Origin: Propionimicrobium sp. PCR01-08-3
Lineage (GTDB): Bacteria; Actinomycetota; Actinomycetes; Propionibacteriales; Propionibacteriaceae
Length of the DNA: 64,000 nucleotides
Direction: 5' to 3'
Assembly (NCBI RefSeq): GCF_030286045.1
Contig: NZ_CP127390.1
Location: forward strand, 930,001 to 994,000
Each line of letters begins with the position of its first letter. The stretch's first letter is position 1. Below, one piece after another: positions 1-8,545 of the stretch. The notes under the pieces are model-generated. The model searched no databases, was not told where the DNA came from, and saw nothing but the letters and a program-made list of their open reading frames with translations. The position numbers and the translations under genes were made by a program.

Positions 1-200
1 GTCTTGGCGATCGCGTCATCGGCCGCCTTACGCTGATCAGCAGGCGAAGTACCGATGATGGTGTGCTCGCGGTTGGACTTGTTCCAGACGATGTCGACAT
101 CGACTCCGTCCGCCTTGATCTTTTCGAATGCAGCGACCTGTGCAGCGCCTTCCTTGCCGAAACGGTCACCGGTGCCGAGGGAGTACTTCCCAATCGTCAT
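1..200 (-). CDS. Tagaturonate epimerase (UxaE)-like protein, N-terminal part only
   Basis: The first 66 codons of a minus-strand gene whose 3' end lies outside the window. The start ATG (200-198) is preceded by GAGGAGAC, a good ribosome binding site. The protein begins MTIGKYSLGTGDRFGKEG and continues with a WNKSNREHTIIG segment. Both resemble, from memory, the N-terminus of the UxaE family (tagaturonate/fructuronate epimerases and relatives of sugar-acid catabolism). The exact substrate cannot be read from this fragment. The gene points away from holA and shares only about 155 bp of divergent intergenic DNA with it. The sugar-type genes at the other end of the window suggest that this strain degrades sugar acids, but no operon links them. 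Family call moderate, substrate unknown. Confidence 0.55.
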   Translation of the reverse strand, partial: MTIGKYSLGTGDRFGKEGAAQVAAFEKIKADGVDVDIVWNKSNREHTIIGTSPADQRKAADDAIAK

Positions 201-356
201 GCTGTCTCCTCACGTGATACTTGCCCCTGACTCTAGACGGGGGAGCTGATCAGCGACCACTGGCGGGTTCTTCTTGCCACGGGTTGCCGTGCTTGTCCGA
301 CACCGATGAGCGATCGGAACAAGAAAAATGTCGCAACCTGATGGCACGATGGGACG

Positions 357-1337
357 GTGGCACAAACATCGGTGTTCGGCAGCAGTCTGCTGATTCAGGG
401 TTCAGAGGCGTTGCTGGCAGAACGTGCCGTTACAACGCGCGTGACGCAGGCACAGCGCGAGCATCCCGACGCCGAGTTGACCCAGGTCGCAGCCCCCGAA
501 TTGGCTGATGGACGCTTCGCCGACCTCATCGGTGGCAGCCTGTTCGCGTCCTGGGTCATCGTTGTGGTCACCGATCTTGCCAATCTCCCCGACCACGCAT
601 TGGCCTTGGTGAAGCAGACGGCGCTGCACCCGTATCCCGAGCTCTGTCTGGTGCTTGTGCACGGTGGCGGTAATAAAGGCAAGGGATTCATCGATGCGCT
701 CAAGAAGGCAAAAGTCACCAGGATCGCAGCGGACCCGGTCAAGTCGTGGAAGCTGCCGGAGTTCGTCACCTCGGAGGCTCGTCGATTGCGCATGGGCATG
801 GACGCACATGCTGCGCAAGATCTGATCGACGCGGTTGGCTCCGACCTGCGGTCATTGACCGCCGCCCTCAGCCAACTGGCCGCCGATTACGAAAATGAAC
901 AGCTGACGGGTGAGATGGTGCGCCGCTACTTTGCGGGCCGCGCCGAGGTGACAAGTTTCGCTGTGGCTGACGATGCCTTGGCCGGTCGCGCAGGCCCGGC
1001 GCTGGAGAAGCTGCGCTGGGCGTTGGACACCGGCGTTGCGCCGGTACTGGTGACCAGCGCACTCGCGAACTCACTACGAGGCCTGGGGAAATACCTGGAA
1101 TTACGCTCCGTACGGATGCCGGACAACGATCTGGCCCGGCAGGTCGGGGTGCCACCGTGGAAGATCAGGGATCTGTCGAAGTTGTCACGCGACTGGTCGT
1201 CCAGGGGAGTATCGGTTGCGATCCGGGCGGTAGCTCACACCGACGAACAGGTGAAGGGCGCCGCCGCCGATCCCGGGTTCGCCCTCGAGCAACTGTTACT
1301 TATCGTGCAGCAGGCCAGGAAGCTCCAGGCACGTTGA
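357..1337 (+). CDS. holA: DNA polymerase III subunit delta
   Basis: Clamp-loader subunit that opens the beta sliding clamp at the replication fork. The 326-residue length is normal for actinobacterial HolA. The C-terminal segment with RQVGVPPWKIRDL and a helical bundle is typical of the family, and the N-terminal AAA+ fold lacks an intact Walker A, as expected for delta. The start is GTG 357. A CACGAT hexamer at 345-350 ends 6 nt before it and there is no Shine-Dalgarno sequence, so the mRNA may be leaderless. It is convergent with rpsT, and a strong hairpin (1422-1462) lies between them. The holA-rpsT-lepA-hemW order is usual in Actinobacteria. Confidence 0.93.
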   Translation: MAQTSVFGSSLLIQGSEALLAERAVTTRVTQAQREHPDAELTQVAAPELADGRFADLIGGSLFASWVIVVVTDLANLPDHALALVKQTALHPYPELCLVLVHGGGNKGKGFIDALKKAKVTRIAADPVKSWKLPEFVTSEARRLRMGMDAHAAQDLIDAVGSDLRSLTAALSQLAADYENEQLTGEMVRRYFAGRAEVTSFAVADDALAGRAGPALEKLRWALDTGVAPVLVTSALANSLRGLGKYLELRSVRMPDNDLARQVGVPPWKIRDLSKLSRDWSSRGVSVAIRAVAHTDEQVKGAAADPGFALEQLLLIVQQARKLQAR

Positions 1338-1421
1338 ATTCCAAAAGCACCAGGAAACGCAAGGTGATTTCGTCAGCACTCGTGTGGCACGGCCTTTTGT
1401 GGCGATCGACCCGACCAACAC

Positions 1422-1462
1422 AGTAAGCGCCCTGACCACCCAGTCGGGTCAGGGCGCTTACT
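1422..1462. terminator. Bidirectional hairpin between holA and rpsT
   Basis: A perfect 16-bp stem (1422-1437 with 1447-1462) around a 9-nt loop, placed between two convergent genes. No T-run follows on either strand, which is common for terminators in high-GC Gram-positives. Confidence 0.7.
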
Positions 1463-1491
1463 GAAACGCCTATAAAACTGAAAAGTAGAAC

Positions 1492-1752
1492 TCAGAGAGC
1501 CGCGGCACGCGAAGCGATGGCAGATTTGCGATTGGCGGCCTGGTTCTTGTGGATGACGCCCTTCGACACGGCCTTGTCGAGCGCGCGGTTCGCTACCTTC
1601 GCACACTCCTGCGCCTTCTCGGCGTCGCCGGCATCGGCAGCCTCGCGGAACTTACGGATGTTCGTGCGCAGTGCCGACTTCACGGCCTTATTGCGAGCGG
1701 TTGCCTTCGCGTTGGTGAGAATGCGCTTCTTCTGCGACTTGATGTTCGCCAC
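1492..1752 (-). CDS. rpsT: 30S ribosomal protein S20
   Basis: Binds 16S rRNA in the body of the small ribosomal subunit. The 86-residue, Lys/Arg/Ala-rich helical sequence begins [14 protein letters not shown] and contains [11 protein letters not shown], both diagnostic of S20. The start codon is GTG (1752-1750) with AGGG a few bases upstream. The gene stands alone, convergent with holA; its 3' end faces the hairpin at 1422-1462. Length and sequence are normal. Confidence 0.96.
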   Translation of the reverse strand: MANIKSQKKRILTNAKATARNKAVKSALRTNIRKFREAADAGDAEKAQECAKVANRALDKAVSKGVIHKNQAANRKSAIASRAAAL

Positions 1753-2127
1753 TTGGTGAGCCCTTTTGAGTCGTTGGTGTACCTGGGTTACGCATGCTCA
1801 AGCAGCCGCCTGATTGCACGCGCGACTGGTTACGCTACCACAGCGCCCCGGTGGCCCCCAAACTGGTGCCACCCTGGGCTCGCGTCGGTTGATGGGAGCC
1901 GCTGCGCGCGGCATGAGGGTATGACCGACGGGCTAGAAAGTTGCTACTTAGGGTGTCGTAAGAAAAAGCAGGGGGGCCGCAGAAGCGTTCGTTTTCAATA
2001 GTTTACTGTATGACTATCAACCAATTAATAGCTTGTCTTCAAGAGAGCTGAGTGCTTGCGAGGCCGCCCCGCTCGCAAGGATTCCCCTCTCGCAGGCAAC
2101 CTATTCATCAAGATAAAAGGAACCGTA
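1753..2127. other. Intergenic region: rpsT promoter side and 5' UTR hairpin of the next gene
   Basis: No credible gene. The rpsT start lies at the left edge. Around 1990-2040 the sequence is locally AT-rich and may hold the promoter for the 2128 gene. A perfect 8-bp stem (CTTGCGAG 2055-2062, CTCGCAAG 2072-2079) with a 9-nt loop lies in the presumed 5' UTR, about 50 nt before the start codon. No known riboswitch class was recognised. Confidence 0.4.
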
Positions 2128-2823
2128 ATGGCGACTCAGGTTTACAAGACTCTCTCGAAGATCGTCGGGGTCGTTCTGCTGGTGTTAGGGATCGCCGCGC
2201 TCGTCGGCGGCAACTTCGCTCACAGTTATGTGAGCGAGCAACTCGCAGATCAGAACATCACGATGGCCACCGATGAAAGCATCGATGGTCAGTTGAAGGC
2301 GGGGCGCATCAGCGAAGACGATGCGGCCGCGCTGCGCAAGTATGCTGGCCAGGAAATGCTCACCGGCCCACAAGCCGAAACCTTCGCAAACCACTACATC
2401 CACGCGCACATGGCCGCGGCCGCCAAGGCCGCTGGCGTGCCCGACGATCAGGCCAACTACAGCGCCATCGGCAGCCTGGTCACTCAGTACACCAATGACC
2501 TGCAGGAAGAACTCAAGGCTCTTCCCGAGAACGCGGACAAGTCCGACGCCGAGATTGCGGCGCTGGCAGATGAAGAGATCGCCAATCCCAACACCACCTA
2601 CGAAAACGCCAAGCAGGCTGCCACCTTGCAGGAACTTCGCATGGATACCTTCCTTGATGGCAATACCCTGCGCGGCATGCTGCTCAACGCCTATGGCTGG
2701 TGGCTGGTCGGCACCATTGCACAGGCCGCCGGCTGGGCGCTGATCGTTATTGGAATCGCTCTGGGTGCCTTCGGCTTCATCTTGAAAGACAAGACTGCGA
2801 AGACCGACACCGCGAGCGCCTAA
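2128..2823 (+). CDS. Two-TM actinobacterial membrane protein (family often mislabelled LigA), copy 1
   Basis: A 231-residue protein with a membrane segment near residues 10-30 (IVGVVLLVLGIAALVGG), a polar central region of about 150 residues, a second hydrophobic stretch near residues 190-220 and a short charged tail. It resembles small actinobacterial membrane proteins that databases sometimes call aromatic ring-opening dioxygenase LigA. No dioxygenase metal site is visible, so that name is unsupported. Shared motifs with the next gene are NITM/DITM, GPQA and RGMLLNAYGWWL. The start ATG 2128 is preceded by AAAAGGA, whereas the longer frame upstream lacks support. Function unknown; the topology suggests a mostly extracytoplasmic or cytoplasmic loop held by two helices. 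Confidence 0.75.
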   Translation: MATQVYKTLSKIVGVVLLVLGIAALVGGNFAHSYVSEQLADQNITMATDESIDGQLKAGRISEDDAAALRKYAGQEMLTGPQAETFANHYIHAHMAAAAKAAGVPDDQANYSAIGSLVTQYTNDLQEELKALPENADKSDAEIAALADEEIANPNTTYENAKQAATLQELRMDTFLDGNTLRGMLLNAYGWWLVGTIAQAAGWALIVIGIALGAFGFILKDKTAKTDTASA

Positions 2824-2891
2824 GGGCTTCAGAAGACTCATCTGAGCGTTGCTCGACTCGGCTGCGATTAGATAGGTCGAACACGAAAACG

Positions 2892-2925
2892 ATGGGGACG
2901 AGCCGGCCTACCGGCTCGTCCCCAT
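2892..2925 (+). terminator. Rho-independent-type terminator after copy 1
   Basis: A perfect 15-bp stem (2892-2906 with 2911-2925) with a CCTA loop, followed by TCTCT. It separates the two paralogous membrane-protein genes, so they probably form separate transcription units. From here to 3212 (about 290 bp) nothing else was recognised. Confidence 0.8.
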
Positions 2926-3212
2926 TCTCTCGTCCGATGCCTCGCAGCGCAGCCGCGAGCCAGGCGGACATCCGGCACATCCTCACTCGGGTCAGCCATC
3001 CGATCGGACGAATCGAACTCGGTCCATGACACCGGAGGGCAACGAGAACAGGCTGTCCCCGGCTCGCCTCATGGCGCTCCACGACGAGACCGTCCCACGA
3101 GCAGCCAAACCTGATGCGGGTTATTCCTCCGTTATACCGACTGCGCCTGTCGGCAGGCTCGGGTCAACCCTTAGAATGCGGTGAGGCGATCGGGGATGAT
3201 GTGGAGGACACC

Positions 3213-3878
3213 ATGGCGGATTCGGTCTATCGGGCGCTTTGCCGCGTATTCGGCGTCGTCTTGCCCGCCGTCGGGGTCGGAGCCACAATCGGCGGGTTAT
3301 TCGCCCACCGTTTCGTAGCCAAGCAACTCGGCTCGGAAGACATCACGATGCCGTCGGGAGACCTGATCGACCGTGAAGTGGCGTCGGCGCTCATCACTGC
3401 CGAGGACGCCGAGATACTCGCTCCGCATGCAGGAGCGACACTGCGCAACGGCCCACAGGCCCGCATCTACGCCGACAACTACGTTTTGGCACATATGAAG
3501 GTGGCTGCAGAGCGGGCAGGCGTCCCGGAGGACAAGGCGACTTACGCCGGAGTGGGTGATCTTGCCGCCGAGCTCAACAAAGAACTGAAAGCCGAACTCA
3601 GCGACCACCATCCGGAAATGGGTCCCGGGGAGGTCAGCGGGCTGGCGCGCATGGAGGTGCAAGACCCCGAGACCGAATACGACCTCGCCCGCAAGATCAA
3701 CGAACTCTACAGCTTGCGCTCCGAGAACTTTTTCATGGGCAACTCCATTCGCGGCATGCTACTCAACGCCTATGGGTGGTGGCTGATCGGGCTCATCGCC
3801 CGCATTGCGGGAGCCGGTCTGATCGGCATCGGTACACTGCTCGGACTTGCGGGATTCGGGAAGCGCCGCTGGCGCTGA
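3213..3878 (+). CDS. Two-TM actinobacterial membrane protein, copy 2 (paralogue of 2128-2823)
   Basis: A 221-residue protein clearly homologous to the preceding gene along its whole length. It has an N-terminal membrane segment, LGSEDITMPSGD, NGPQARIYADNYVLAHM, and near the end GNSIRGMLLNAYGWWLIG followed by a hydrophobic helix and the basic tail GKRRWR. The start is ATG 3213 with GGAGG 8 nt upstream; an upstream extension (from 3114) has no such site. The two copies have diverged strongly except in the RGMLLNAYGWWL block, which probably marks a functional surface at the second membrane segment. No partner gene reveals a function. Confidence 0.72.
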   Translation: MADSVYRALCRVFGVVLPAVGVGATIGGLFAHRFVAKQLGSEDITMPSGDLIDREVASALITAEDAEILAPHAGATLRNGPQARIYADNYVLAHMKVAAERAGVPEDKATYAGVGDLAAELNKELKAELSDHHPEMGPGEVSGLARMEVQDPETEYDLARKINELYSLRSENFFMGNSIRGMLLNAYGWWLIGLIARIAGAGLIGIGTLLGLAGFGKRRWR

Positions 3879-3970
3879 CGGGAAAGTTGGGCGCAGGTCG
3901 CGCACGTGCGAGTATGGAGCGCGGCGCTTCAGCGTCCGCATGACCAAAGATGAACACGACTGGAAAGTGA

Positions 3971-5809
3971 ATGCCTGTTCCTGCACCCGGCCAGACCGAC
4001 CCGGCCATCGTCCGCAACTTCAGCATCATTGCCCACATCGATCACGGCAAATCCACGCTGGCCGATCGCATGCTGCAGCTCACCGGAGTCGTGGACGAAC
4101 GGGCGATGCGCGCCCAATACCTCGACCGGATGGACATCGAACGCGAACGCGGCATCACCATCAAGTCGCAGGCCGTGCGGATGCCGTGGGCGTCCGCCGG
4201 TGATGACTATGTGCTGAACATGATCGACACACCCGGTCACGTCGACTTCACCTACGAGGTGAGCCGTTCGCTGGCGGCCTGCGAGGGTGCCGTGTTGCTG
4301 GTGGACGCCGCCCAGGGCATTGAGGCTCAGACCCTCGCCAATCTCTACTTGGCTCTTGAGGACGATCTGGAGATCATTCCGGTGCTCAACAAGATCGACC
4401 TGCCCGGCGCGCAGCCCGAGAAATTCGCACGCGAGCTGGCGTCCATTATCGGCTGCGACATCGATGAGGTGCTCAAGGTCAGCGCGAAGACCGGCGAGGG
4501 AGTGCCCGAACTGCTCGACCAGATCGTGACACAGGTGCCGCCGCCCGCAGGCGAACCGGACGACCCGGCCCGGGCACTGATCTTCGACTCGGTCTACGAC
4601 GCCTATCGCGGTGTCGTCACCTACATCAGGGTGGTCGACGGCGAAATCAGGCATCGCGACCGCATCTTGATGATGTCGACCAACGCCACCCATGAGGTGC
4701 TCGAGCTGGGCGTCATCTCGCCCGAGCCGGTGAAGTCACCCGCCTTGAGGGTGGGGGAGGTCGGCTACCTGATCACCGGCGTGAAGGACGTCCGGCAGTC
4801 CAGGGTCGGCGACACGGTGACGTTGGCCGCCAAACCGGCGTCCGAGATGCTGGCCGGCTACCGCAACCCGAATCCGATGGTCTTCGCCGGCATCTATCCG
4901 ATCGACGGCGACGATTTCCCGGAGCTTCGTGAGGCGCTCGAAAAGCTGCAGCTCAACGATGCCGCGCTGACTTATGAGCCGGAGACCTCGGCTGCGCTAG
5001 GGTTCGGATTCCGGGTGGGATTCCTCGGCCTGCTGCACATGGAGATCGTTCGCGAACGGTTGGAACGCGAGTTCAATCTCGATCTGATCAGCACCGCCCC
5101 GAACGTGAATTACCGCGTGGTCATGGAGGACCATACCGAGCATGAGGTGACCAACCCGTCGGAGTTTCCCGAGGGCAAGATCGCCGAGGTCTATGAGCCG
5201 ATGATCAAGGCCACGATCCTGACCCCTGCGGAATTCATCGGTACGATCATCGAGTTGTGCCAGGTCCGCCGCGGGGTGCAGCTGGGCCTCGACTATCTCT
5301 CCGAGGACAGGGTCGAGCTGCATTACCAGTTGCCGCTCGCAGAGATCGTTTTCGACTTCTTCGATGCCCTGAAATCGCGGACGAGGGGATACGCCTCGCT
5401 CGACTACGACGAGGCGGGCTCGCAGGTCGCCGATCTGGTCAAGGTCGACATCTTGCTGAACGGTGAACCGGTGGACGCGTTCAGCTCCATCGTCCATAGG
5501 GACAAGGCCTATGCCTACGGTGTGGCGATGACCCACAAACTGAAGGAGCTCATTCCGCGCCAGCAGTTCGAGGTGCCGGTGCAGGCCGCGATCGGCGCCC
5601 GAGTGATTGCCCGGGAGACGATCCGCGCGATGCGCAAGGACGTGCTGGCCAAGTGCTATGGCGGCGATATCACCCGCAAGCGCAAGCTGCTGGAGAAGCA
5701 GAAAGAGGGCAAGAAGCGGATGAAGACGGTGGGGCGCGTCGAGGTGCCGCAGGAGGCCTTCGTCGCGGCCCTGTCCACCGGGGAGGGCTCGGGCAAGGAC
5801 AAGCGCTGA
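3971..5809 (+). CDS. lepA: Elongation factor 4 (LepA)
   Basis: Ribosome-associated GTPase of the translation apparatus, related to EF-G. The 612-residue protein shows the G1 loop AHIDHGKST (about residues 22-30), the switch RGITIKSQ, G3 DTPGHVDF, G4 NKIDLPGA and the LepA-specific C-terminal domain ending in [16 protein letters not shown]. The start is ATG 3971 after GGAAAG. Its TGA (5807-5809) abuts the stop codon of the opposing methyltransferase gene (5810-5812) without any spacer. Confidence 0.97.
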   Translation: MPVPAPGQTDPAIVRNFSIIAHIDHGKSTLADRMLQLTGVVDERAMRAQYLDRMDIERERGITIKSQAVRMPWASAGDDYVLNMIDTPGHVDFTYEVSRSLAACEGAVLLVDAAQGIEAQTLANLYLALEDDLEIIPVLNKIDLPGAQPEKFARELASIIGCDIDEVLKVSAKTGEGVPELLDQIVTQVPPPAGEPDDPARALIFDSVYDAYRGVVTYIRVVDGEIRHRDRILMMSTNATHEVLELGVISPEPVKSPALRVGEVGYLITGVKDVRQSRVGDTVTLAAKPASEMLAGYRNPNPMVFAGIYPIDGDDFPELREALEKLQLNDAALTYEPETSAALGFGFRVGFLGLLHMEIVRERLEREFNLDLISTAPNVNYRVVMEDHTEHEVTNPSEFPEGKIAEVYEPMIKATILTPAEFIGTIIELCQVRRGVQLGLDYLSEDRVELHYQLPLAEIVFDFFDALKSRTRGYASLDYDEAGSQVADLVKVDILLNGEPVDAFSSIVHRDKAYAYGVAMTHKLKELIPRQQFEVPVQAAIGARVIARETIRAMRKDVLAKCYGGDITRKRKLLEKQKEGKKRMKTVGRVEVPQEAFVAALSTGEGSGKDKR

Positions 5810-6628
5810 TCACGCCGGTTTGCGTGCCACCAGGGCGATCGCGCCCAGATTCTGCTGGTTGTCGTGAAAGACTTTCCGCATCGCGAGGATGCGTTTGCGG
5901 GCTTCCGGATTGCGGCGCACGTTGTTGAAGAAGCGCAGTGCCCCGCGCAGGCCCTCGTCCGCGATGATCCGGGTTGGGTCGACCAGCCGCATCGAGTTGT
6001 GCCCCTGCCACTCCAGCTCGAAACCGGCGTCGGTGACCAGCTTCGTCCAATCGGCTGCGGTGAGCGGACGCGCACCAACCTTGATCGTCCGGGAGAGCGC
6101 CTTCGAGATCTGGTCGACGACCGACTGGTCGACATCGTCCGGACGCAAGGACATCTCGTGCATACCCCAGCGTCCGCCCGGAGCCAGGGTTCGGAAGACC
6201 TCGTCCGCGATCTTTTGCTTGTCGGCAGCCGATTGCATGGTGAGCATGGCCTCCGAGATCACCAGATCGGCACTCGCATCCGGCAGCCCGTTGTTGCGGG
6301 CATCACCTTGGACGACCGAGGCATCGTGATGGCCGGCGAGCACCTTGGCGATCTGCGCGCGGGCGTCCTGATTGGGGTCGACTCCGATGTAGGTGGCGTA
6401 GTTGCCGGCGAGAACGATCTCGGCGGTGCGGCCAATGCCCGGGCCCAATTCGACAACCTTGTCGCCGGTCCCGATATTCAGCTGGGTGAGCAGCTTGCGG
6501 GTCAGCTCGATGCCGCCCGGACGCAGCACCTTCTTGCCCATCTTGGCGAGCAGCCAGTGGCCTGCCGCGCGGTGCTCGTCGGAAGTGGTTGGGCCGGCGG
6601 CGTTTTCGGTGTAGCTGGTGTCGGTCAT
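5810..6628 (-). CDS. SAM-dependent methyltransferase (class I)
   Basis: A 272-residue protein with the SAM-binding motif VVELGPGIGRTAEIVL (about residues 50-65), a following acidic GVDPN, and VVQGDARNNGLP, typical of Methyltransf_11 enzymes acting on small molecules or lipids. The substrate is not recognisable. The start ATG (6628-6626) overlaps the cupin stop as ATGA and has AGGACAG upstream, so the two genes form one operon and are probably translationally coupled. It is tail-to-tail with lepA with no intergenic base. The mixed cupin plus methyltransferase arrangement may serve modification or detoxification of a small compound; this is inference. Confidence 0.8.
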   Translation of the reverse strand: MTDTSYTENAAGPTTSDEHRAAGHWLLAKMGKKVLRPGGIELTRKLLTQLNIGTGDKVVELGPGIGRTAEIVLAGNYATYIGVDPNQDARAQIAKVLAGHHDASVVQGDARNNGLPDASADLVISEAMLTMQSAADKQKIADEVFRTLAPGGRWGMHEMSLRPDDVDQSVVDQISKALSRTIKVGARPLTAADWTKLVTDAGFELEWQGHNSMRLVDPTRIIADEGLRGALRFFNNVRRNPEARKRILAMRKVFHDNQQNLGAIALVARKPA

Positions 6629-6980
6629 CCATCTGTCCTTGCCTGCTGGGTGTCGACCATGACCAATTGCATCCGGCATTCGGTGATCGCCGTGAGTGCA
6701 TGCCGCGCATCCGGAGCGAGATAGATAACGTCACCGGCGTGCATGGTGTGCGATTCGCCCTCCACCTCGAAGGTCATCTCTCCGTCGAGGAGGGTGACCA
6801 CCACTGCGCGCGGCGAGGCATGCTCGGTGAGCAACTGCCCCGGTGCGAAGGTGAAGTCGACCACCCGCAACAGGGGATTGTTGACGATGACCCGTGAGGT
6901 GGTCGACTCGCGGACGACCGGAAGGTCGGTGTTGATGTCGAGGACGACGGCTGATTCGGTGAGTGGAGTTTCGCTCATGA
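6625..6980 (-). CDS. Cupin-domain protein
   Basis: A 117-residue single-domain beta-barrel protein. The central part (LTEHASPRAVVVTLLDGEMTF and HAGDVIYLAPDARHAL, about residues 45-95) matches the two conserved cupin motifs, with some metal-ligand His/Glu replaced. The start ATG 6980 follows a TAGGCT hexamer by 11 nt and has no clear ribosome binding site; a longer open frame upstream lacks support. It is the first gene of a two-gene operon with the methyltransferase and divergent from hemW. It could be a small-molecule-binding sensor or a dioxygenase-like enzyme; unknown. Confidence 0.75.
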
Positions 6981-7051
6981 AAGAAGCGTAGCCTAACCAA
7001 TGTTTAATAGTGGACGTGGGTGGCTTCAGGTGCGGTGGCATAGTTCGATAT

Positions 7052-8263
7052 ATGCCTTCTGCGCCGCCACCTGGAGATCCGGCTCCTGCCGACGGGTCGC
7101 TCCCGGCGTCCGCGCTGGCCGAATTGCCGGTTCGTCCGCTCAGCTTCTATGTGCATGTGCCGTTTTGCCGGGTGCGGTGCGGGTATTGCGATTTCAACAC
7201 CTACACGGCTGACCAACTCGGCGTAGATGCGGGCCCGGACGCATGGTTACGCGCGGTTCACGCCGAGATCGACATGGCTGCGTGCGTGTTGGGCGAGCGC
7301 GCCCCCGCGGTCGACACCGTGTTCTTCGGCGGTGGCACACCGACGCTATTGAGGCCATCTCATTTGACGAGTGTGCTGGCCCATATCTCCGGTCGGTTCG
7401 GTCTCCGGCCAGACGTCGAAGTGACCACCGAGGCAAACCCCGAGACGATCGGTCCTGCCGAGTTGGACGAGTTGCTGGCAGGTGGCATCAACCGGATCAG
7501 TCTCGGTATGCAGTCGGCCGTCCCGCATGTGCTGGCCACTCTCGACCGTGTGCATACCCCCGGACGCGCTTTGGAGCTCGTCGGATTGGCCAGGCAGGCC
7601 GGGTTCGATCAGATCAGCCTCGACCTCATCTATGGCACGCCGGGGGAGCAGCCTGCCGATTGGCAGACCAGCTTGGACGCGGTTTGCTCCGTGCATCCCG
7701 ATCACGTCTCTGCTTACGCGTTGGTCATCGAACCCGGTACGGCGATGGCCCGCAAGGTTGCGCATGGCGAGATCCAGCCGGTGGACGACGATGAACAGGC
7801 CGACGACTACCTGATGGCCGAGGCCACTCTGACCGCCGCCGGGTATCAGAACTATGAGGTCAGCAATTGGGCGCGGGACTCCGCGCACCGGGCCCGGCAC
7901 AACATGGCCTACTGGACCGGCGCGAACTGGTGGGGGATAGGCCCGGGCGCGCACTCGCATGTCGGGGGCGTCCGATGGTGGAATCTGCGCCATCCAGGCC
8001 GCTATGCGGCCACCCTCGCCGAAGGACACAGCCCCGCACAGGCGCGTGAGATATTGGACGCCGACACCCGACGAATCGAACGGGTGATGCTCGAACTCCG
8101 GCTCGCTGATGGGTTATCGATAGACGTGTTGACCCCGACCGAACAGGCCCGATTGCCTCGGATCGCGGAGCGCGAGTTGGTCAAGCTGGACGCTGGTCGC
8201 GTCCGGTTGACTCTGCAGGGGCGCCTGCTGGCGGACGCAGTGATCCGCAACCTGCTCGATTAG
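7052..8263 (+). CDS. hemW: Heme chaperone HemW (radical SAM, coproporphyrinogen III oxidase-like)
   Basis: Radical-SAM protein thought to bind heme and deliver it to targets rather than oxidise coproporphyrinogen. It has 403 residues. CRVRCGYC (about residues 39-46) is the CX3CX2C iron-sulfur site, followed by FFGGGTPTLL and NRISLGMQS, normal for HemW. The cysteine spacing and the position between lepA and hrcA favour HemW over oxygen-independent HemN. ATG 7052 is chosen because CATAGT (7039-7044) ends 7 nt upstream, fitting a leaderless start; a GTG at 7010 would add 14 residues without a ribosome binding site. Confidence 0.92.
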   Translation: MPSAPPPGDPAPADGSLPASALAELPVRPLSFYVHVPFCRVRCGYCDFNTYTADQLGVDAGPDAWLRAVHAEIDMAACVLGERAPAVDTVFFGGGTPTLLRPSHLTSVLAHISGRFGLRPDVEVTTEANPETIGPAELDELLAGGINRISLGMQSAVPHVLATLDRVHTPGRALELVGLARQAGFDQISLDLIYGTPGEQPADWQTSLDAVCSVHPDHVSAYALVIEPGTAMARKVAHGEIQPVDDDEQADDYLMAEATLTAAGYQNYEVSNWARDSAHRARHNMAYWTGANWWGIGPGAHSHVGGVRWWNLRHPGRYAATLAEGHSPAQAREILDADTRRIERVMLELRLADGLSIDVLTPTEQARLPRIAERELVKLDAGRVRLTLQGRLLADAVIRNLLD

Positions 8264-8358
8264 GGTGATTCCACCGCGAGGATCGACTCCGTTGCTGCGC
8301 CCGATCCGACCGTGCTGGTTGAGGCTCCATGCCCAGCCGCCGCAGCTTCAACACAGCC

Positions 8359-8416
8359 GCGCCCGAAATCCCTAGATGCGCCAGATATACCTGGCGCGCG
8401 AGCAGATTTCGGGCGC
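8359..8416. other. Two-tier inverted repeat between hemW and the DUF3097 gene
   Basis: An outer perfect 12-bp stem (GCGCCCGAAATC 8359-8370 with 8405-8416) encloses a symmetrical 7/7 internal loop, then an inner perfect 7-bp stem (GCGCCAG 8378-8384 with 8391-8397) and a 6-nt loop. No T-run follows. It could terminate hemW or be a structured RNA element. The rest of 8264-8545 holds no gene I can support. Confidence 0.65.
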
Positions 8417-8545
8417 ACGAAGTCACGAGGATCCTCATGTCTACAAGCGGGATCAGGTCGCGATGGAGCCCGCCCACATGTGCTTCAGGTGCTACAGAGC
8501 GCGTCGCGCACCTGATCAACGGTCCGAATCGCTAACGTTCCGCAG

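Noticed and set aside
2128-3878. Annotation of the tandem membrane proteins as ring-opening dioxygenase LigA
   Set aside because: No metal-binding His/Glu pattern of dioxygenases; the proteins are small two-helix membrane proteins.
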